Shown in pieces: positions 48,707 through 59,697 of a stretch of DNA of 64,000 nucleotides. Each line of letters opens with the position of its first letter. Position 1 is the first letter of the stretch. The stretch comes from Flammeovirgaceae bacterium (lineage in GTDB: Bacteria; Bacteroidota; Bacteroidia; Cytophagales; Cyclobacteriaceae), in contig JADJMA010000004.1 of assembly GCA_016709845.1 (NCBI GenBank), forward strand, positions 1-64,000, read 5' to 3'. Position numbers and translations under genes: made by a program. Below the pieces are notes generated by a model that saw only the letters and a list, made by a program, of their open reading frames with translations, was not told the origin of the DNA and searched no databases.

Positions 48707-49621
48707 TTATTTCTTCTCCTTCAACAGATTTCTTAGTGCATCTTCCAGATTTAGAAAGGTAAAGGTAAATCCGGTTGCTTTTATTTTATCTGCGGATACT
48801 TTACTGCCCTTAAGTACCAGCATCGCCATTTCTCCTAAAATTAATTTCATAATAAACTCAGATACGGGAGGTAAGAACAAAGGTCGATTTAAAATTTTGG
48901 CAATCATTTTAGTAAACTCTTTATTGGTTACCCATTGACCGCTTACCGCATTGTAAGCACCCTTCACTTCATTGTCATCTATTGCCTTTATGAAGAGTCT
49001 GCACAAATCGTCAATATGAATCCACGATAAAGATTGTTTACCCGTACCCAATGGTGCTCCTGCGTACAACTTGATTGGCTTTGCCATTTCGACCAACGCG
49101 CCTCCTTGGTTACTAAGTACAATACCTGTGCGTAGTTTGGCAACACGAATATTCAACGAAGCAATCTTATCAACGGATTGCTCCCATTGTTGAGTTACCT
49201 GCGCGAGGTAATCATTTCCCGGTTGATCGGTTTCAGTAAAAATATTTTCATCCATTTCGAACCCATAGTAACCAATGGCTGAAGCTGAAATTACAGTTTT
49301 AACCTGGTGTGTGGTTGTTGCCAACACCTTATATAATAACGCAGAGAACTGGACTCTGCTTTGAAGAATTTCGGCTTTGCGTTTTTTTGTCCAGCGCTTA
49401 TCTGCGATACCTGCACCCGCCAGATGGATTATAGTTTCAACGCCCTCTAATGCTTGTGTGTCCAAGCTGCCTTTCTCAACATCCCACGTAAATGAAGGCA
49501 CTCTTCCATTTCTTTTGGTGCGGCCGAGATGAAAAACCTGGTAACCTTTTTGCAGCAGCAATTCGGTTAGCCGGGTTCCTATAAGACCCGAGGCGCCCGT
49601 GATCAATATTTTCTTACTCAT
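48707..49621 (-). CDS. TIGR01777-family NAD-dependent epimerase/oxidoreductase (YfcH-like)
   Basis: 304 residues. Rossmann start ILITGASGLIGTRLTELLLQ, then ETIIHLAGAGIADKRWTKKR, KTVISASAIGYYG and KLRTGIVLSNQGGALVEM. The C-terminal DUF1731 segment is VSADKIKATGFTFTFLNLED with LRNLLKEKK. Function within the SDR superfamily is unknown. Confidence 0.9.
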   Translation of the reverse strand: MSKKILITGASGLIGTRLTELLLQKGYQVFHLGRTKRNGRVPSFTWDVEKGSLDTQALEGVETIIHLAGAGIADKRWTKKRKAEILQSRVQFSALLYKVLATTTHQVKTVISASAIGYYGFEMDENIFTETDQPGNDYLAQVTQQWEQSVDKIASLNIRVAKLRTGIVLSNQGGALVEMAKPIKLYAGAPLGTGKQSLSWIHIDDLCRLFIKAIDDNEVKGAYNAVSGQWVTNKEFTKMIAKILNRPLFLPPVSEFIMKLILGEMAMLVLKGSKVSADKIKATGFTFTFLNLEDALRNLLKEKK

Positions 49622-49656
49622 TATTAGTAGCTTTGAACCTCTCTAACATTTTTACC

Positions 49657-50347
49657 ATGAATAAGTTTTTTCTTTTACTCAGCTGTGTTTTTCTAACTTC
49701 TGTGGCACACAGTCAAACCGTTACGGTAAATAAACAAAATGAAAAAATAAAGAACGAAAGCATAGAGGTTTTCGCAACTTCTTTAGACGGCAAAAAAGAG
49801 GACATTCAGACTGCGTGGATTAAACTTCTCAAAAGCATGGGAAAATTAAAGCAAGGCAGCGACCCTATGATTGTAACTGAACCAACCATCAATGGCACCT
49901 CTTTTTCGGGCGGCACTGTTTATGCGGGTCGGAAGGAAGGTGATAAGAGTACGGAAGTTTGGATTGGAATTAATCCATCGGAATGGAACAGTAAAGATGT
50001 AACCTATGCGAATCGTGAATTACAAAGATGCTGAATCAATTTGGAGTAAATTCTATCGCGATCAGGTACAGACTCAAATTAATGAAACGCAGGAAGCTTT
50101 AGTAGCCATAGAGAAACAACAACAAGGGTGATTGAACCAAGCCAAAGATCTCGACATTAAGTTTGGCAATAGCGAGCAAGAAAAATTGCAACTGGAAAAA
50201 ACACTGGAGACAAATAAACTTGAAAATGCTGCGTTAAAAATTAAGTTGGAAAATAACAAGAAGGCTCAAGATTCACTTATCCGGGTATCTGACCAGATCA
50301 AAAAAGTGATGACTACCTATAAAGAAAAGCAGGGTAAGATCAATTGA
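49657..50347 (+). CDS. Secreted protein with C-terminal coiled coil, unknown function, frameshifted
   Basis: About 230 codons from ATG 49657. Signal MNKFFLLLSCVFLTSVAHSQ; globular part with TAWIKLLKSMGKLKQGSDPM and GTSFSGGTVYAGRKEGDK. A frameshift near 50007 leads into NYKDAESIWSKFYRDQVQTQ. A TGA at 50129-50131 interrupts QQQG and LNQAKDLDIK. The rest is coiled coil (KLQLEKTLETNKLENAALKI). No family recognised. A -7 like element TAGCTTTG is at 49628-49635. Confidence 0.65.
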
Positions 50348-50894
50348 TCATTTTATTTTCCATTGGCGAGCTCCTTTATCAAAATAGGTATGCTCGTCCG
50401 GAAATTCGATATACTCAATACCTTTCGAATTTTTTGTAAAAAAAGATTCGAGTGCTTCGCCTCGCACCAACTTATCAAACAATATTATCTCGCGCTTTGC
50501 CAAGGTATCAGGAACCATTTTCCAGGTACGGAATATTTCTTCGTATTCACTAATCGTGTTATCCGCACCCAATAAAAATTTTCCACCAATAGCTACTCGT
50601 TTGTCAACCAGGCTTGGGGCTTTGCGACTTACCAAAAAATAATGTGTACTCCCGTCTTTAAAATAAGCGTCAAATTTATGTTGTCGGGCCTGTTCCATAT
50701 AAAACGAATCATACGGAGCATAAAAGCGCTCCTCAAACGTGAGTCCATCTGGTGCACGGCCCACGTAGCGAATGATCTTCCACATCTCTTCATCTTGCTG
50801 TTGGGGGTAAGGTGTTCACTCACCGTGTAGTTGTTCTTGGTGCCACAAGCCGCAAAAAAAGTGTTATGAAAAATATAAAACCGAGTTGTTTCAT
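50348..50894 (-). CDS. Small lipoprotein of unknown function, frameshifted near the N-terminus
   Basis: About 182 codons. From ATG 50892-50894 (MKQLGFIFFITLF) two frameshifts restore ACGTKNNYTVSEHLTP, a lipobox Cys, and then QQQDEEMWKIIRYVGRAPDG. The mature domain contains FEERFYAPYDSFYMEQARQH and IEYIEFPDEHTYFDKGARQW. Not recognised. Convergent with the preceding secreted protein; the two stop codons are adjacent. Confidence 0.6.
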
Positions 50895-50934
50895 GATGGC
50901 TTAAGTGATCTGTTTACGTGTAACGTTCTTTTGC

Positions 50935-50967
50935 AAAAATAGGAAGACCTGCCAAACAGCAGGTCTT
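50935..50967 (-). terminator. Terminator of the beta-helix lipoprotein gene
   Basis: A 9-bp perfect stem AAGACCTGC / GCAGGTCTT (50944-50952 and 50959-50967) is followed on the minus strand by CCTATTTTTG. 28 bp after the stop codon. Confidence 0.8.
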
Positions 50968-50994
50968 CACAACAAAAAATTAACCCTAACCTAA

Positions 50995-52776
50995 TTAATA
51001 AACTTTATTCAATGGTTGAAATTCAGACCAACCGTCTGTCCAATCCGTTGCACCAAAGGCACCGCGGTATACACCGGATGTATTGAAGAATGTATTGCCC
51101 GATAACTTCGTGTCTGTATAATTTGCTCCACTATTCAGATTATTATTTCCAGCTACGCCACTAACCAATACAAAGTTAGGGTTAGAAGGATAGGTGGAAG
51201 AGGTCTGAGCTCCCCAGAACAATGATCCTGCTACTCCTAAGTCTGAGTAAGTACTTGCGTTAGTTACATTATTAAACGTAGTGTTATTATTGTTTGTCCA
51301 GTACGTAGCTAAGGCAGAAGCATCACCACCTGAAAGACCCGTTGCAAATGTTGCATCGGACGCAGTTGTTGATGAACCTGTACCACTGGTTGATGGAATG
51401 CCTAAAACATTGTAAGCATGTTTACCAGCTCCTGAGTTTAGGTTGTCCAAGGTTCCCTGATCATCTAACCGGATGCCTACCCGGAAACCAGCAAAGAACG
51501 AATTAAAGATAGAGATAGCCGTTCTTCTTCTGATATGGGCTGCGTTCTGATAGTTTCCTGAAATGCTGCGGCTTTGTATTTCGCGTGGGCCCAGGATAGT
51601 CATGTTTGAAAAAACTCCTCTGGTACAACCCGTGTTGGTTGTGCCATCACAAATTCCTGCAATTGCATTTCCATTCCCCTGATTATCACTTTCAAATGCA
51701 TTGGAGCCTGACTGATCCGCAAAGAACGGATTACGAACAGCCAAACCAAACTGCACATTACCACCCCAACCAAAGTCTGTGTCAAAATCATCATCCCAGC
51801 TAGAAAGTGAAACTATATGCTTGGCATTTACCGTTCCGCCAAACCACTCAAAGCCATCATCACCACCAAAAGATACTTGCACATATTCAACTGTGGTGCC
51901 ATTGCCAACACCACCTAACGTTAAACTGTTGGTTTCGTTGTTGGGTGTCAACTCTATTCCAGCATATTCAATTCGAACATATTTCATCGAGCCTGAATTC
52001 TCTGATTCATTTGTTGCCGGGGTTGCTCCATCGGCCGCTACGCTGCCAAAAGTCTGTGTAGGCGTTATTCCTTCAATGGCCGGCTTGGCCGATTGATTAA
52101 CAAACGCATTCCCCAATAAAATAACACCGCCCCAATCGCCACGATCTCTTTCCCCTACTGCTTGCGCAGAAGTAAATACAATTGGGTTTGTAGCTGTTCC
52201 TTCGGCCATTAATTTACCACCGGGCTGAACGATTAAAGTAGCTTTAGTTGACTTGTCTCCACGAATCACTGTACCTGCAGGAACGGTTAAAGTAACTCCA
52301 TTAGGAACAAACACCTGGCCAACCAACAAATAAGGTTTTGTTGCGTCTAAAGCTTGAGTGGTAAGAACGCCTTGTAACGTGATAACCGGATTACCTACTG
52401 TAATCACGAAGTTAGATATTGTTGATGGAAAATTCTTGGCATCAAGAACCTGAAAAGAAACTATAATTTGTGAACCGATAACTGCGTTCGCAGGAATGGT
52501 ATAATTAAACACGATGGGAGCTGATAGATCAGTAGTAGAAATGTCTCTTGTTTCTTCTTCTACACCGGCTACATAGATCACCAGATCAAGTGCTCCATTG
52601 GGAGCCGTAACGGTTAAGTTAGCAGTAACTTCTCCACCAGGAATATTCTGAGCCGAGGTGGGATCAACCGTAACGGTAGGTGCCGGGTTAATGTCTTCTC
52701 CGTTATTGCAGCTCTGAATCACCAATATCGATGACACTGCAAAAAGAAACGTGAAGAGTTTAATCGTTTTTTTCAT
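50995..52776 (-). CDS. Large beta-helix lipoprotein encoded downstream of a TonB receptor
   Basis: 593 residues, intact. A lipoprotein signal (SSILVIQSC) is followed by an Ig-like region with PTVTVDPTSAQNIPGGEV. A parallel beta-helix rich in Gly/Asn/Thr comes next, with GTVIRGDKSTKATLIVQPGG, RGDWGGVILLGNAFVNQSAK, MKYVRIEYAGIEL and VQVSFGGDDGFEWFGGTVNA. It resembles the surface lipoproteins that often pair with TonB receptors in Bacteroidota. Ligand unknown. A -7-like element (minus TAATTTTG, 52808-52815) could give it its own promoter. Confidence 0.75.
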   Translation of the reverse strand: MKKTIKLFTFLFAVSSILVIQSCNNGEDINPAPTVTVDPTSAQNIPGGEVTANLTVTAPNGALDLVIYVAGVEEETRDISTTDLSAPIVFNYTIPANAVIGSQIIVSFQVLDAKNFPSTISNFVITVGNPVITLQGVLTTQALDATKPYLLVGQVFVPNGVTLTVPAGTVIRGDKSTKATLIVQPGGKLMAEGTATNPIVFTSAQAVGERDRGDWGGVILLGNAFVNQSAKPAIEGITPTQTFGSVAADGATPATNESENSGSMKYVRIEYAGIELTPNNETNSLTLGGVGNGTTVEYVQVSFGGDDGFEWFGGTVNAKHIVSLSSWDDDFDTDFGWGGNVQFGLAVRNPFFADQSGSNAFESDNQGNGNAIAGICDGTTNTGCTRGVFSNMTILGPREIQSRSISGNYQNAAHIRRRTAISIFNSFFAGFRVGIRLDDQGTLDNLNSGAGKHAYNVLGIPSTSGTGSSTTASDATFATGLSGGDASALATYWTNNNNTTFNNVTNASTYSDLGVAGSLFWGAQTSSTYPSNPNFVLVSGVAGNNNLNSGANYTDTKLSGNTFFNTSGVYRGAFGATDWTDGWSEFQPLNKVY

Positions 52777-52900
52777 GAGTTGTAGTTTTAATATTTTTTT
52801 ATCGTTGCAAAATTAGGGCGATAAGCCCCGCAAGTAATTAATGCGCGGTTATCAATTTATTAACGTAGTGTTATCATCCTCATGGACTGTTAACAAATAG

Positions 52901-52927
52901 AAAAACCTGTCGCAAAAGCAGGTTTTT
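52901..52927 (-). terminator. Terminator of the TonB-dependent receptor gene
   Basis: A 9-bp stem AAAAACCTG / CAGGTTTTT (52901-52909 and 52919-52927) ends in T-rich sequence on the minus strand, 5 bp after the receptor stop. Confidence 0.85.
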
Positions 52928-52931
52928 ATTT

Positions 52932-55774
52932 TCAATGAGATTCGCTTTTCTGAAATTTCCAGCTGAGTCCTACAGAGAACAACGTGCCTATCTGATAGCT
53001 TCGAATAATAGCCTCATCATTCTTTTCTATCTTATTGTCGCTGTTGTTATCCTGATAAATTCGGTATGTGGCGTTTAGGAGATTCTGGATATTCAACTTC
53101 GTTTCAAATTGACGGTTCCAGGTTTTAGCAATCTGAAAGTCGACCGATTGACGTGGCATTTCGAACCAACTGGGAAATAATTTATCACCCACCGAGAAAA
53201 TGCGCGGACCAAAAACGTTGTAAGCAGCATTAATGGAAAATCCAGTTTCTTCATCGCGATAGTACAAGCCGGTATTTATTATATAAGGAGATTGACCTTG
53301 TAAGGGGCGATTTTGGATTTGGTTCGTGGCAGCAGTACCTACGTCTACATTACTCTCTATCCAAGCCGCATTTAAATTAACCGATGTGTTTCTTAAAAAT
53401 TTTGATACTCCTAAACTTGCCAGCGATTTTCTAAATTCAAACTCAATTCCATAGGCCATGGCATTAACTGCATTGCCGTAAAAAAGCTGTGGATTCTCAG
53501 AAGTAATCTGCAAGTACGTTTCAATGGGATCCTTAAAGTTTTTATAAAATCCACCTAAGCTGATTAACTCTCCGGGATTGGGGTACATCTCCCAACGCAA
53601 GTCGACATTATCTATGAAAGCAGTTTTTAAATCCGGTGAACCAATCAGTGCGGCTTCATATTCAAACTGGTAGTACAAGAATGGGGCTAATTCTCTAAAC
53701 TCGGGTCTGTTTACAGTCCTGCTATATGCCGCGCGAACCAATGAACGGTTGGTTAAATTATATCCAGCATTAAAAGATGGAAGCGCTGCAAAAATCGGGT
53801 TGTTAATATTAATTGCTCCGGTATTTGTACGTGCATCAATAGTTTGCACATTGTACTCACCCCGGAAGCCTGCTGTTACGTCCAACTTGTTAAAGGATTT
53901 GAAACCGCTTACATACCCAGCTGCCAATAAGTTGGTTCCCTGATAAGAGTCCTGAGGTTGTGTACCTTCTTCTATAACAAATCCATCAGAACGTTTGATG
54001 TTTTCAGGCGCAAATATCTGATCTAACGGAAGGCGGCTTAACTCCTGGCCAATAGCCTGATCAAAATCAGCCGTGTTAGGATATTGATAGTTAATATAAC
54101 GGGCTCTGAATTCACGTGTCTTGTATTCGGCATAATAACCCGCTTTTATCACCGGGGCTTTTTTATCACCCGCTGAAGAAAAGCGCTTTTCGAAATTTAA
54201 ACCGTTGGAGTAACCAATGTCTGTGAGATCCGACCAGAAGCGACCCGTTTCAAATACGTTTCCTGCTGCCGGCAATTGCATGGTATACGGTACCTCTGTG
54301 CCCGCAGAAGCTTTATCGCGGTAGGTTCTAAACCTGCGATAATCCGGTTCATTTCTCTTGATATAATTTAACCCAAGAACCCAATTCAATTTAGCCGATC
54401 CATCTCTAACTCATGCGTGCCTTCTAACTGACCTGAATAAATCGAGCGGCTCAGGTAATGATAAGCATAATTGGTACGATCAACGTTTGGATTCTGAATT
54501 TTATCATCGCCCACGCGCACGGTTGTTTCATTTTCTCCCAACTGTACAAACAAGTTTTTAAATTCAATCCGGTTACGATCGTTAAGTTCTACCAGCCAGT
54601 TATGCATGAGGTTTACACGAACATCATTTGCGTAGAAATTGTCCTTATACTCAAATCTCTTTTCGGCAGTTGTTGCTGTAAAAGTATTGTACCGTAAGAA
54701 ATCAGATTGATAATTTTGGTAACTGTTGGAATAAGAAAGCGCGGTTAGGTTGTTGAATTTGAGATTACCCACATTAAAATTTCTTGATAACGCAAAGTTG
54801 AAGCCCATATCCAATGGTGCGGTTCTACTGTTTGTATCGAAGTTATTTGTTAATGACTTGCCCGCCCGCTCACGTACCGATGAGTTTTTTGATGAAGCAA
54901 CTAATGTGCTGGTAGCTGGAAACCCCTCGGGAATAGATCGAAAACCGTTATCAAAACCTAAAATATCCGTATCGCTTCCATCTGAAGAAAGAGTTTCTTT
55001 AAAGGTTGTATTTGTACGATAACCAAAGTTTAAACCAAAGGTGGTAAAGGGTTCGTAAGTAGGTTGCTTGGTTACGAGTTGAATTACGCCACCGGCAAAA
55101 TCGCCAGGAAGTTCTGCCGTACCCGATTTATAAATCAGCATTTGGTCAATCGCTCCTGCAGGAACCATATCAAATGAAAATGATCTGCGATCAATCTCTG
55201 TACTGGGCGCAATCGCACCATTTATCATCACTTGATTATAACGCTCTGGTACTCCGCGCACCACCACAAAACGATTGTCAACAATGGCAACCCCAGGCAC
55301 GCGCTGTGCGATTTGGGCTACATCGCGATCTGGTAATTTAGTTATTTGCTCAGATGAAATTCCACTTACTACCAACTTGCTTTCGCGGATGGAGTTCATC
55401 AGATTTAAATCGGTAGCAATATCTTTTTTCGCTGTTACAATGATTTCTTCTAACTGAGCAATATCTTCTGCCAAGGTCACTTCTACCGTTGTTTTCTTGC
55501 CGCTTTCTACAACTACATCTTTAATAAGATGTGTTTTATAGGTAACAAAAGAAACTACCAAGGAGTAAACACCGGGCTTCACATTGTTGATGGTAAAATT
55601 CCCTTCCATATCTGTTGCTGCGCCAACGGTCGTGCCTTCAATTACCACGTTGGCGCCAATAATTTCTTCCTGCGTCTTTACATCCACCACCTTGCCAGCT
55701 ATCGTACCATTTTGAGCCCATGTAAGGGTGGTAACACTTGCGAGTAGGAGAACAAAGTAAAGCCTGTGAATCAT
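52932..55774 (-). CDS. TonB-dependent receptor with CarboxypepD_reg-like N-terminal domain, frameshifted
   Basis: About 947 codons. Signal (MIHRLYFVLLLASVTTLTWA); a carboxypeptidase-regulatory-like domain (GTIAGKVVDVKTQEEIIGAN, YSLVVSFVTYKTHL); then the plug (LPDRDVAQIAQRVPGVAIVD, VVRGVPERYNQVMINGA, PGDFAGGVIQLVTK). The 22-strand barrel follows and ends GLSWKFQKSESH. A frameshift near 54388 divides the barrel. No SusD gene follows, so it is not a classic SusCD pair; the substrate could be a metal complex, peptide or glycan. It lies 155 bp upstream of the beta-helix lipoprotein gene. Confidence 0.92.
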
Positions 55775-56015
55775 AATCAATTAATTTGCCACAAAGGTGA
55801 GTCGGCAATATTACCCCTTTGGGTAGGGTATGTTACCGAATTGTTAAAGAAGGAGCTTAAAGTAATCCAGCATGGAGTACCTCACTGTTTTTATCAACTT
55901 GACATTTGTCAAAAAGCAGATAGATATGAGGAAGTTATGAGGAGTGACCCAATAACATTGGGATAACGAATCCCTAAAGAAATTAAGATTTGGATAATGT
56001 GAAATACAATGTAAG

Positions 56016-56127
56016 AAGTACGAATGATGATTTACGATTGAGGAATAGCGATCTAAAATTTGCGACTTTAGATTTACCAAGTACGATTTGAATCAAATTC
56101 GTACATCGTCAATCGTAATTCGTACTT
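56016..56127. repeat. Imperfect inverted repeat in the receptor/MoxR intergenic region
   Basis: AAGTACGAA followed by TTACGATTG (56016-56040) is mirrored by CAATCGTAA then TTCGTACTT (56110-56127). Similar words (GTACGATTTGAATCAAATTC) lie between. The whole 55781-56140 stretch contains no gene. Confidence 0.55.
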
Positions 56128-56140
56128 AGTAATTCGAAAA

Positions 56141-57130
56141 TCACTTAGTGATTGGCACCTTTGATAACAGCACTTTTACAATATCTTCTGTTTTCACATT
56201 GTCCGCTTCCGCTTCGTAGTTAAGAATAATGCGGTGATTCATTATATCCAACGCAATTTCCTTAATGTCTTCGGGTAGCACGTAATCGCGGCCATCCATA
56301 AACGCAACTGCTTTTGCGGCAAGATTCATATTAATGCTGGCCCGGGGTGAAGCACCAAACTGAATGTATTGTGCTTCATTGTCCATTTTGTATTCTTTGG
56401 GCTTGCGCGTTGCGGTTACCAACTCAATAATATATTTTTCTAGCGATTCAGAAATTTTCACTTTGTTCACTTCTCCGCGAATAGAAAATATGTCTTCTTT
56501 CGTTAGCACCGGATTTACTTCATAGCTGAATCCCATATTCGAAATTCTGCGCATAATCTCAAGTTCGTCTTCTTTGGTCGGATAGTTTACAAACACTTTC
56601 ATCATGAAGCGATCGATTTGCGCTTCGGGCAAGGAATATGTTCCTTCATTCTCTACCGGATTTTGGGTAGCCATTACAAGGAAAGGTTTGTCTAATTTAA
56701 AAGTTGTTTCTCCAATGGTTACTTGCTTTTCCTGCATCGCCTCAAGCAGCGCAGATTGTACTTTAGCTGGCGAGCGGTTAATTTCATCCGCTAAAACAAT
56801 ATTGGCGAATATGGGCCCTTTCTTTACCTCAAATTTTCCTTCCTTCTGATTATAAATCATGGTTCCAACCAGATCAGATGGAAGCAAATCGGGCGTAAAC
56901 TGAATCCTTGCAAAATCCAAATGCAAAACCTGGGCAACCGTGCTGATGGTTAGCGTTTTCGCTAATCCAGGTACACCCTCTAATAAAATATGTCCATTCG
57001 TAAAGAGACCAACCAGCAGGCGGTTCACCATATACTCCTGACCCACTACCACTTTCGCTACCTCCCCAAATACTTGTTTGATCTTCAGTTGGTGCTCTTG
57101 ATGTAACTCGGTTGTTGTTTCAAATGCCAT
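56141..57130 (-). CDS. MoxR-family AAA+ ATPase
   Basis: 329 residues, intact. Walker A LEGVPGLAKTLTIS, Walker B VLADEINRSPAKVQSALLEA, sensor 1 MATQNPVENEGTYSLPEAQ, and the lid with FGASPRASINMNLAAKAVAF. MoxR ATPases are chaperones that usually work with DUF58 and VWA proteins; those genes do not follow here, as the downstream gene is the convergent-side receptor. Confidence 0.93.
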   Translation of the reverse strand: MAFETTTELHQEHQLKIKQVFGEVAKVVVGQEYMVNRLLVGLFTNGHILLEGVPGLAKTLTISTVAQVLHLDFARIQFTPDLLPSDLVGTMIYNQKEGKFEVKKGPIFANIVLADEINRSPAKVQSALLEAMQEKQVTIGETTFKLDKPFLVMATQNPVENEGTYSLPEAQIDRFMMKVFVNYPTKEDELEIMRRISNMGFSYEVNPVLTKEDIFSIRGEVNKVKISESLEKYIIELVTATRKPKEYKMDNEAQYIQFGASPRASINMNLAAKAVAFMDGRDYVLPEDIKEIALDIMNHRIILNYEAEADNVKTEDIVKVLLSKVPITK

Positions 57131-57290
57131 AATCTCTAATTACTAAAAATTTGAACCGCAATATTAAGGAATTGCCGTCAAAAACGAAGGTGTTTCTGGA
57201 TGCACTTACGCATGCGGCTGCGGAAGGTTTCAGGGGGAATTAATTGGGCTTTGGTTACCCGATTAATTTATGATTCGATGAGGACTCAGT

Positions 57291-57312
57291 TGGTCTGTGG
57301 AGACACAGACCA
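57291..57312. repeat. Short hairpin repeat (TGGTCTGTG family)
   Basis: TGGTCTGTG-GAGA-CACAGACCA, a 9-bp perfect stem. A related hairpin TTGGTC-TGTGG-GACCAA is at 57398-57414, and relatives lie at 59584-59625. The gap 57131-57428 holds these repeats and no gene. Confidence 0.6.
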
Positions 57313-57428
57313 GGGACGTGGGAAATAAATGGATTTTTGTCGCTGGAGTTATTTGTTATCTCGGAAATCACAAGCCGGCAATAAAACTGAGATTTTGTTG
57401 GTCTGTGGGACCAAGGCTGAGGACTGAT

Positions 57429-57686
57429 TTATTTCTTATACGTAATCTTAAAGTAAATAAGCATCAGACTTAATACCCCAATAATACTATTGGCTATAAT
57501 CACTGGCCAAAGCATTAACCCAAAGGCATAGATCAACCACACCACCGTACTGGCAAGTACGATAAACAGCATGGTAAGACTAAGGTCGCCCGCGCTTTTG
57601 GTCTGCCAGGTTTTGTACACTTGCGGAATGAAGGTAACGCTGGTTAAAAAGCTGCCGAAGTATCCGACCAAATCAATGTAATTCAT
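57429..57686 (-). CDS. SemiSWEET sugar transporter
   Basis: 85 residues from ATG 57684-57686 (MNYIDLVGYFGSFLTSVTFI). The PQ-loop motif FIPQVYKTWQTKSAGDLSL in helix 1 and two further helices (MLFIVLASTVVWLIYAFGLM, PVIIANSIIGVLSLMLIYF) make the three-helix unit that dimerises to carry sugars. The 22 extra codons upstream overlap the divergent gene and are unlikely to be used. Confidence 0.9.
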   Translation of the reverse strand: MNYIDLVGYFGSFLTSVTFIPQVYKTWQTKSAGDLSLTMLFIVLASTVVWLIYAFGLMLWPVIIANSIIGVLSLMLIYFKITYKK

Positions 57687-57826
57687 AATTATAATTAAGG
57701 GGTCGAAGGTACAGGTTAAGTAACTATAACCAAATCCTATTATTGCATTCAATTGGTACTCCGTTCACTTTCTCAAGATGGTATCGTACCTTCATGCCTT
57801 CAATAACTCTATTCAACTCAGATTCT

Positions 57827-59525
57827 ATGCGTGGCCTTATCTTAAGAACAATTGTTGTTATCGTTACAACCCTTTTAATTTCATGTGCGAATAAAAACAC
57901 TCCCGACCTTGTTCTTCTAAATGGAAAAGTGTGGACGGGTGAATCAGATTCTACTTTTGTGGAGGCTGTTGCTATTAAAGCAAATAAAATTATTGCCGTT
58001 GGCACAACGGATGAAATTCTAAAGCTGACTGATTCAAAAACAAATCGCATTGATCTAAACGGAAAATTAGTAACGGCTGGATTTAATGATGCCCACATCC
58101 ATTTTCTAAGTGGTTCGCTGGGGTTAGCGGAAGTAGATTTATTAGGCACCAATTCACCTGACGAGGTCGCTCAACGCGTCAATCAGTTTATTGAAAAAAA
58201 TCCAGGCAAAGAATGGATAACTGGACGCGGCTGGCAGTACACTTCTTTTGAAAGTAGCTTACCCGATTCAAAAACATTAAATGCCATCAGCAACGAAGTA
58301 GCGGTATTTATTAAAGCCTATGATGGCCATAGCGCGTGGGCCAATAAGAAAGCTCTTGCGTTGGCAGGCATTGATCGCAATACAAAGTACGCGGGCTTTG
58401 GCGAAATTGTAAAAGATAAAAAGGGCGAGCCCACCGGAACCCTCCGCGAAAGCGCCATGGGTTTAGTAAGCAAAAAATTCCCGAACCAACCAGATCCGAA
58501 AAACTGGATGCGCTAAGAAAGGAATGACGCTGGCTACATCACTCGGCATCACAAGTGCACAGAATGCGAATGGTACCGCTGAGGATTTATATCTGTTTAA
58601 AGAACTTTCTAATAACAATGAACTAACACTTCGCTATGCCGCAGCTTTTTCTGCCGATGAGAATACTACCGATGAGGATGTTGCGCTGTTCACCCATCTG
58701 AAAGATAGCGTTGGTGTTAACAATCTTATGTTGCGGGCCGATGCGATCAAGTTTATGATTGATGGGGTTATTGAATCGCACACCGGTTACATGTTACAAC
58801 CTTATTCGGATATTAGCTCAACTGATCCGCTTGCTCTTGGTCAATTAGCTGTGCCGATTGAAAAATATCAGAAGTTAGTTACTGCGTTTGATAAAAATGG
58901 ATTTAGAATTTATACGCATGCTATTGGTGATAGAGGCGTACGCGAATCACTTAACGCCTGTGAAAATGCAGCAAACGTAAATGGGAAGCGCGATGCCCGC
59001 CATCGGGTAGAACATATTGAAACCGTTTCACCCGATGATATTCCACGATTTGCTCAACTGGACGTAATGCCCTCCATGGAACCTATCCACGCAGACCCTG
59101 GAACCATTGAAGTATGGGCCAATGCGATTGGTGAAGCGCGCTTGCCATGGTCGTTTGCGTGGGCCGAAATGTTAAAACATAAGGCTTACCTCGTTTACAG
59201 CAGCGACTGGCCCGCGTGCATCGACATCAATCCGATTCGCGGGATTCATGTTGCGGTAAATAGAAAAACACCAGAAGGTTTGCCTCCAGACGGATGGATT
59301 CCGGAACAAAAAATTTCAATAGCACAAGCTCTGAAAGCCTATACTTCGGCCGGAGCGTATTCCTCTTTTGAAGAAAGTCTTAAAGGACAAATTAAACCCG
59401 GACAACTTGCTGATATTATTATTTTTTCGCAGGATCTTTTTACAATCGATCCGATGCTGACATCACAAACCAAGGTGGTTCTTACTATTTTTGATGGGAG
59501 GATTATTTATAATGTGGTTGAATAA
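57827..59525 (+). CDS. YtcJ-like amidohydrolase lipoprotein, frameshifted
   Basis: About 566 codons from ATG 57827 (MRGLILRTIVVIVTTLLISC), where the Cys about 20 is a lipobox; the frame is open back to 57743 but without signal character. The metal site is seen in AGFNDAHIHFLSGS, FIKAYDGHSAWANKKAL, RIYTHAIGDRGVRESLNA, RHRVEHIETVSPDD and LVYSSDWPACIDINPIRG. The C-terminus GQLADIIIFSQDLFTIDP is typical of this family. A frameshift near 58510 divides it. Confidence 0.9.
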
Positions 59526-59583
59526 ACAGTTTTTAAACCGCAAGGGCACAAAGAATCACGAAGCAATCTATTTTCAATAAACT

Positions 59584-59625
59584 CGGTCTGTATCTTACAG
59601 ACCGAAACCTATGTTCTGTGAGGAC
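59584..59625. repeat. Pair of short hairpins related to the 57.3 kb repeats
   Basis: CGGTCTGTA-TCT-TACAGACCG (59584-59604) is followed within 10 nt by TCTGTG-AGGA-CACAGA. They share the word GGTCTGT/ACAGACC with the hairpins at 57291 and 57398. They lie between the amidohydrolase stop and direct repeat A. Confidence 0.6.
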
Positions 59626-59640
59626 ACAGACCACGGTTGA

Positions 59641-59695
59641 GAGTCTTGAGCAGTAGTCCAAAGTCTCAAGACTAAGGACCATGTCCTCAGGACTA
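59641..59695 (+). repeat. 55-bp direct repeat, copy A (3' side of the FtsX permease)
   Basis: Begins GAGTCTTGAGCAGTAGTCC. It matches copy B at 62212-62266 at 50 of 55 positions in the same orientation. It contains a 9-bp stem AGTCTTGAG / CTCAAGACT. It ends two bases from the permease stop codon (59698-59700). Confidence 0.85.
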
Positions 59696-59697
59696 TT

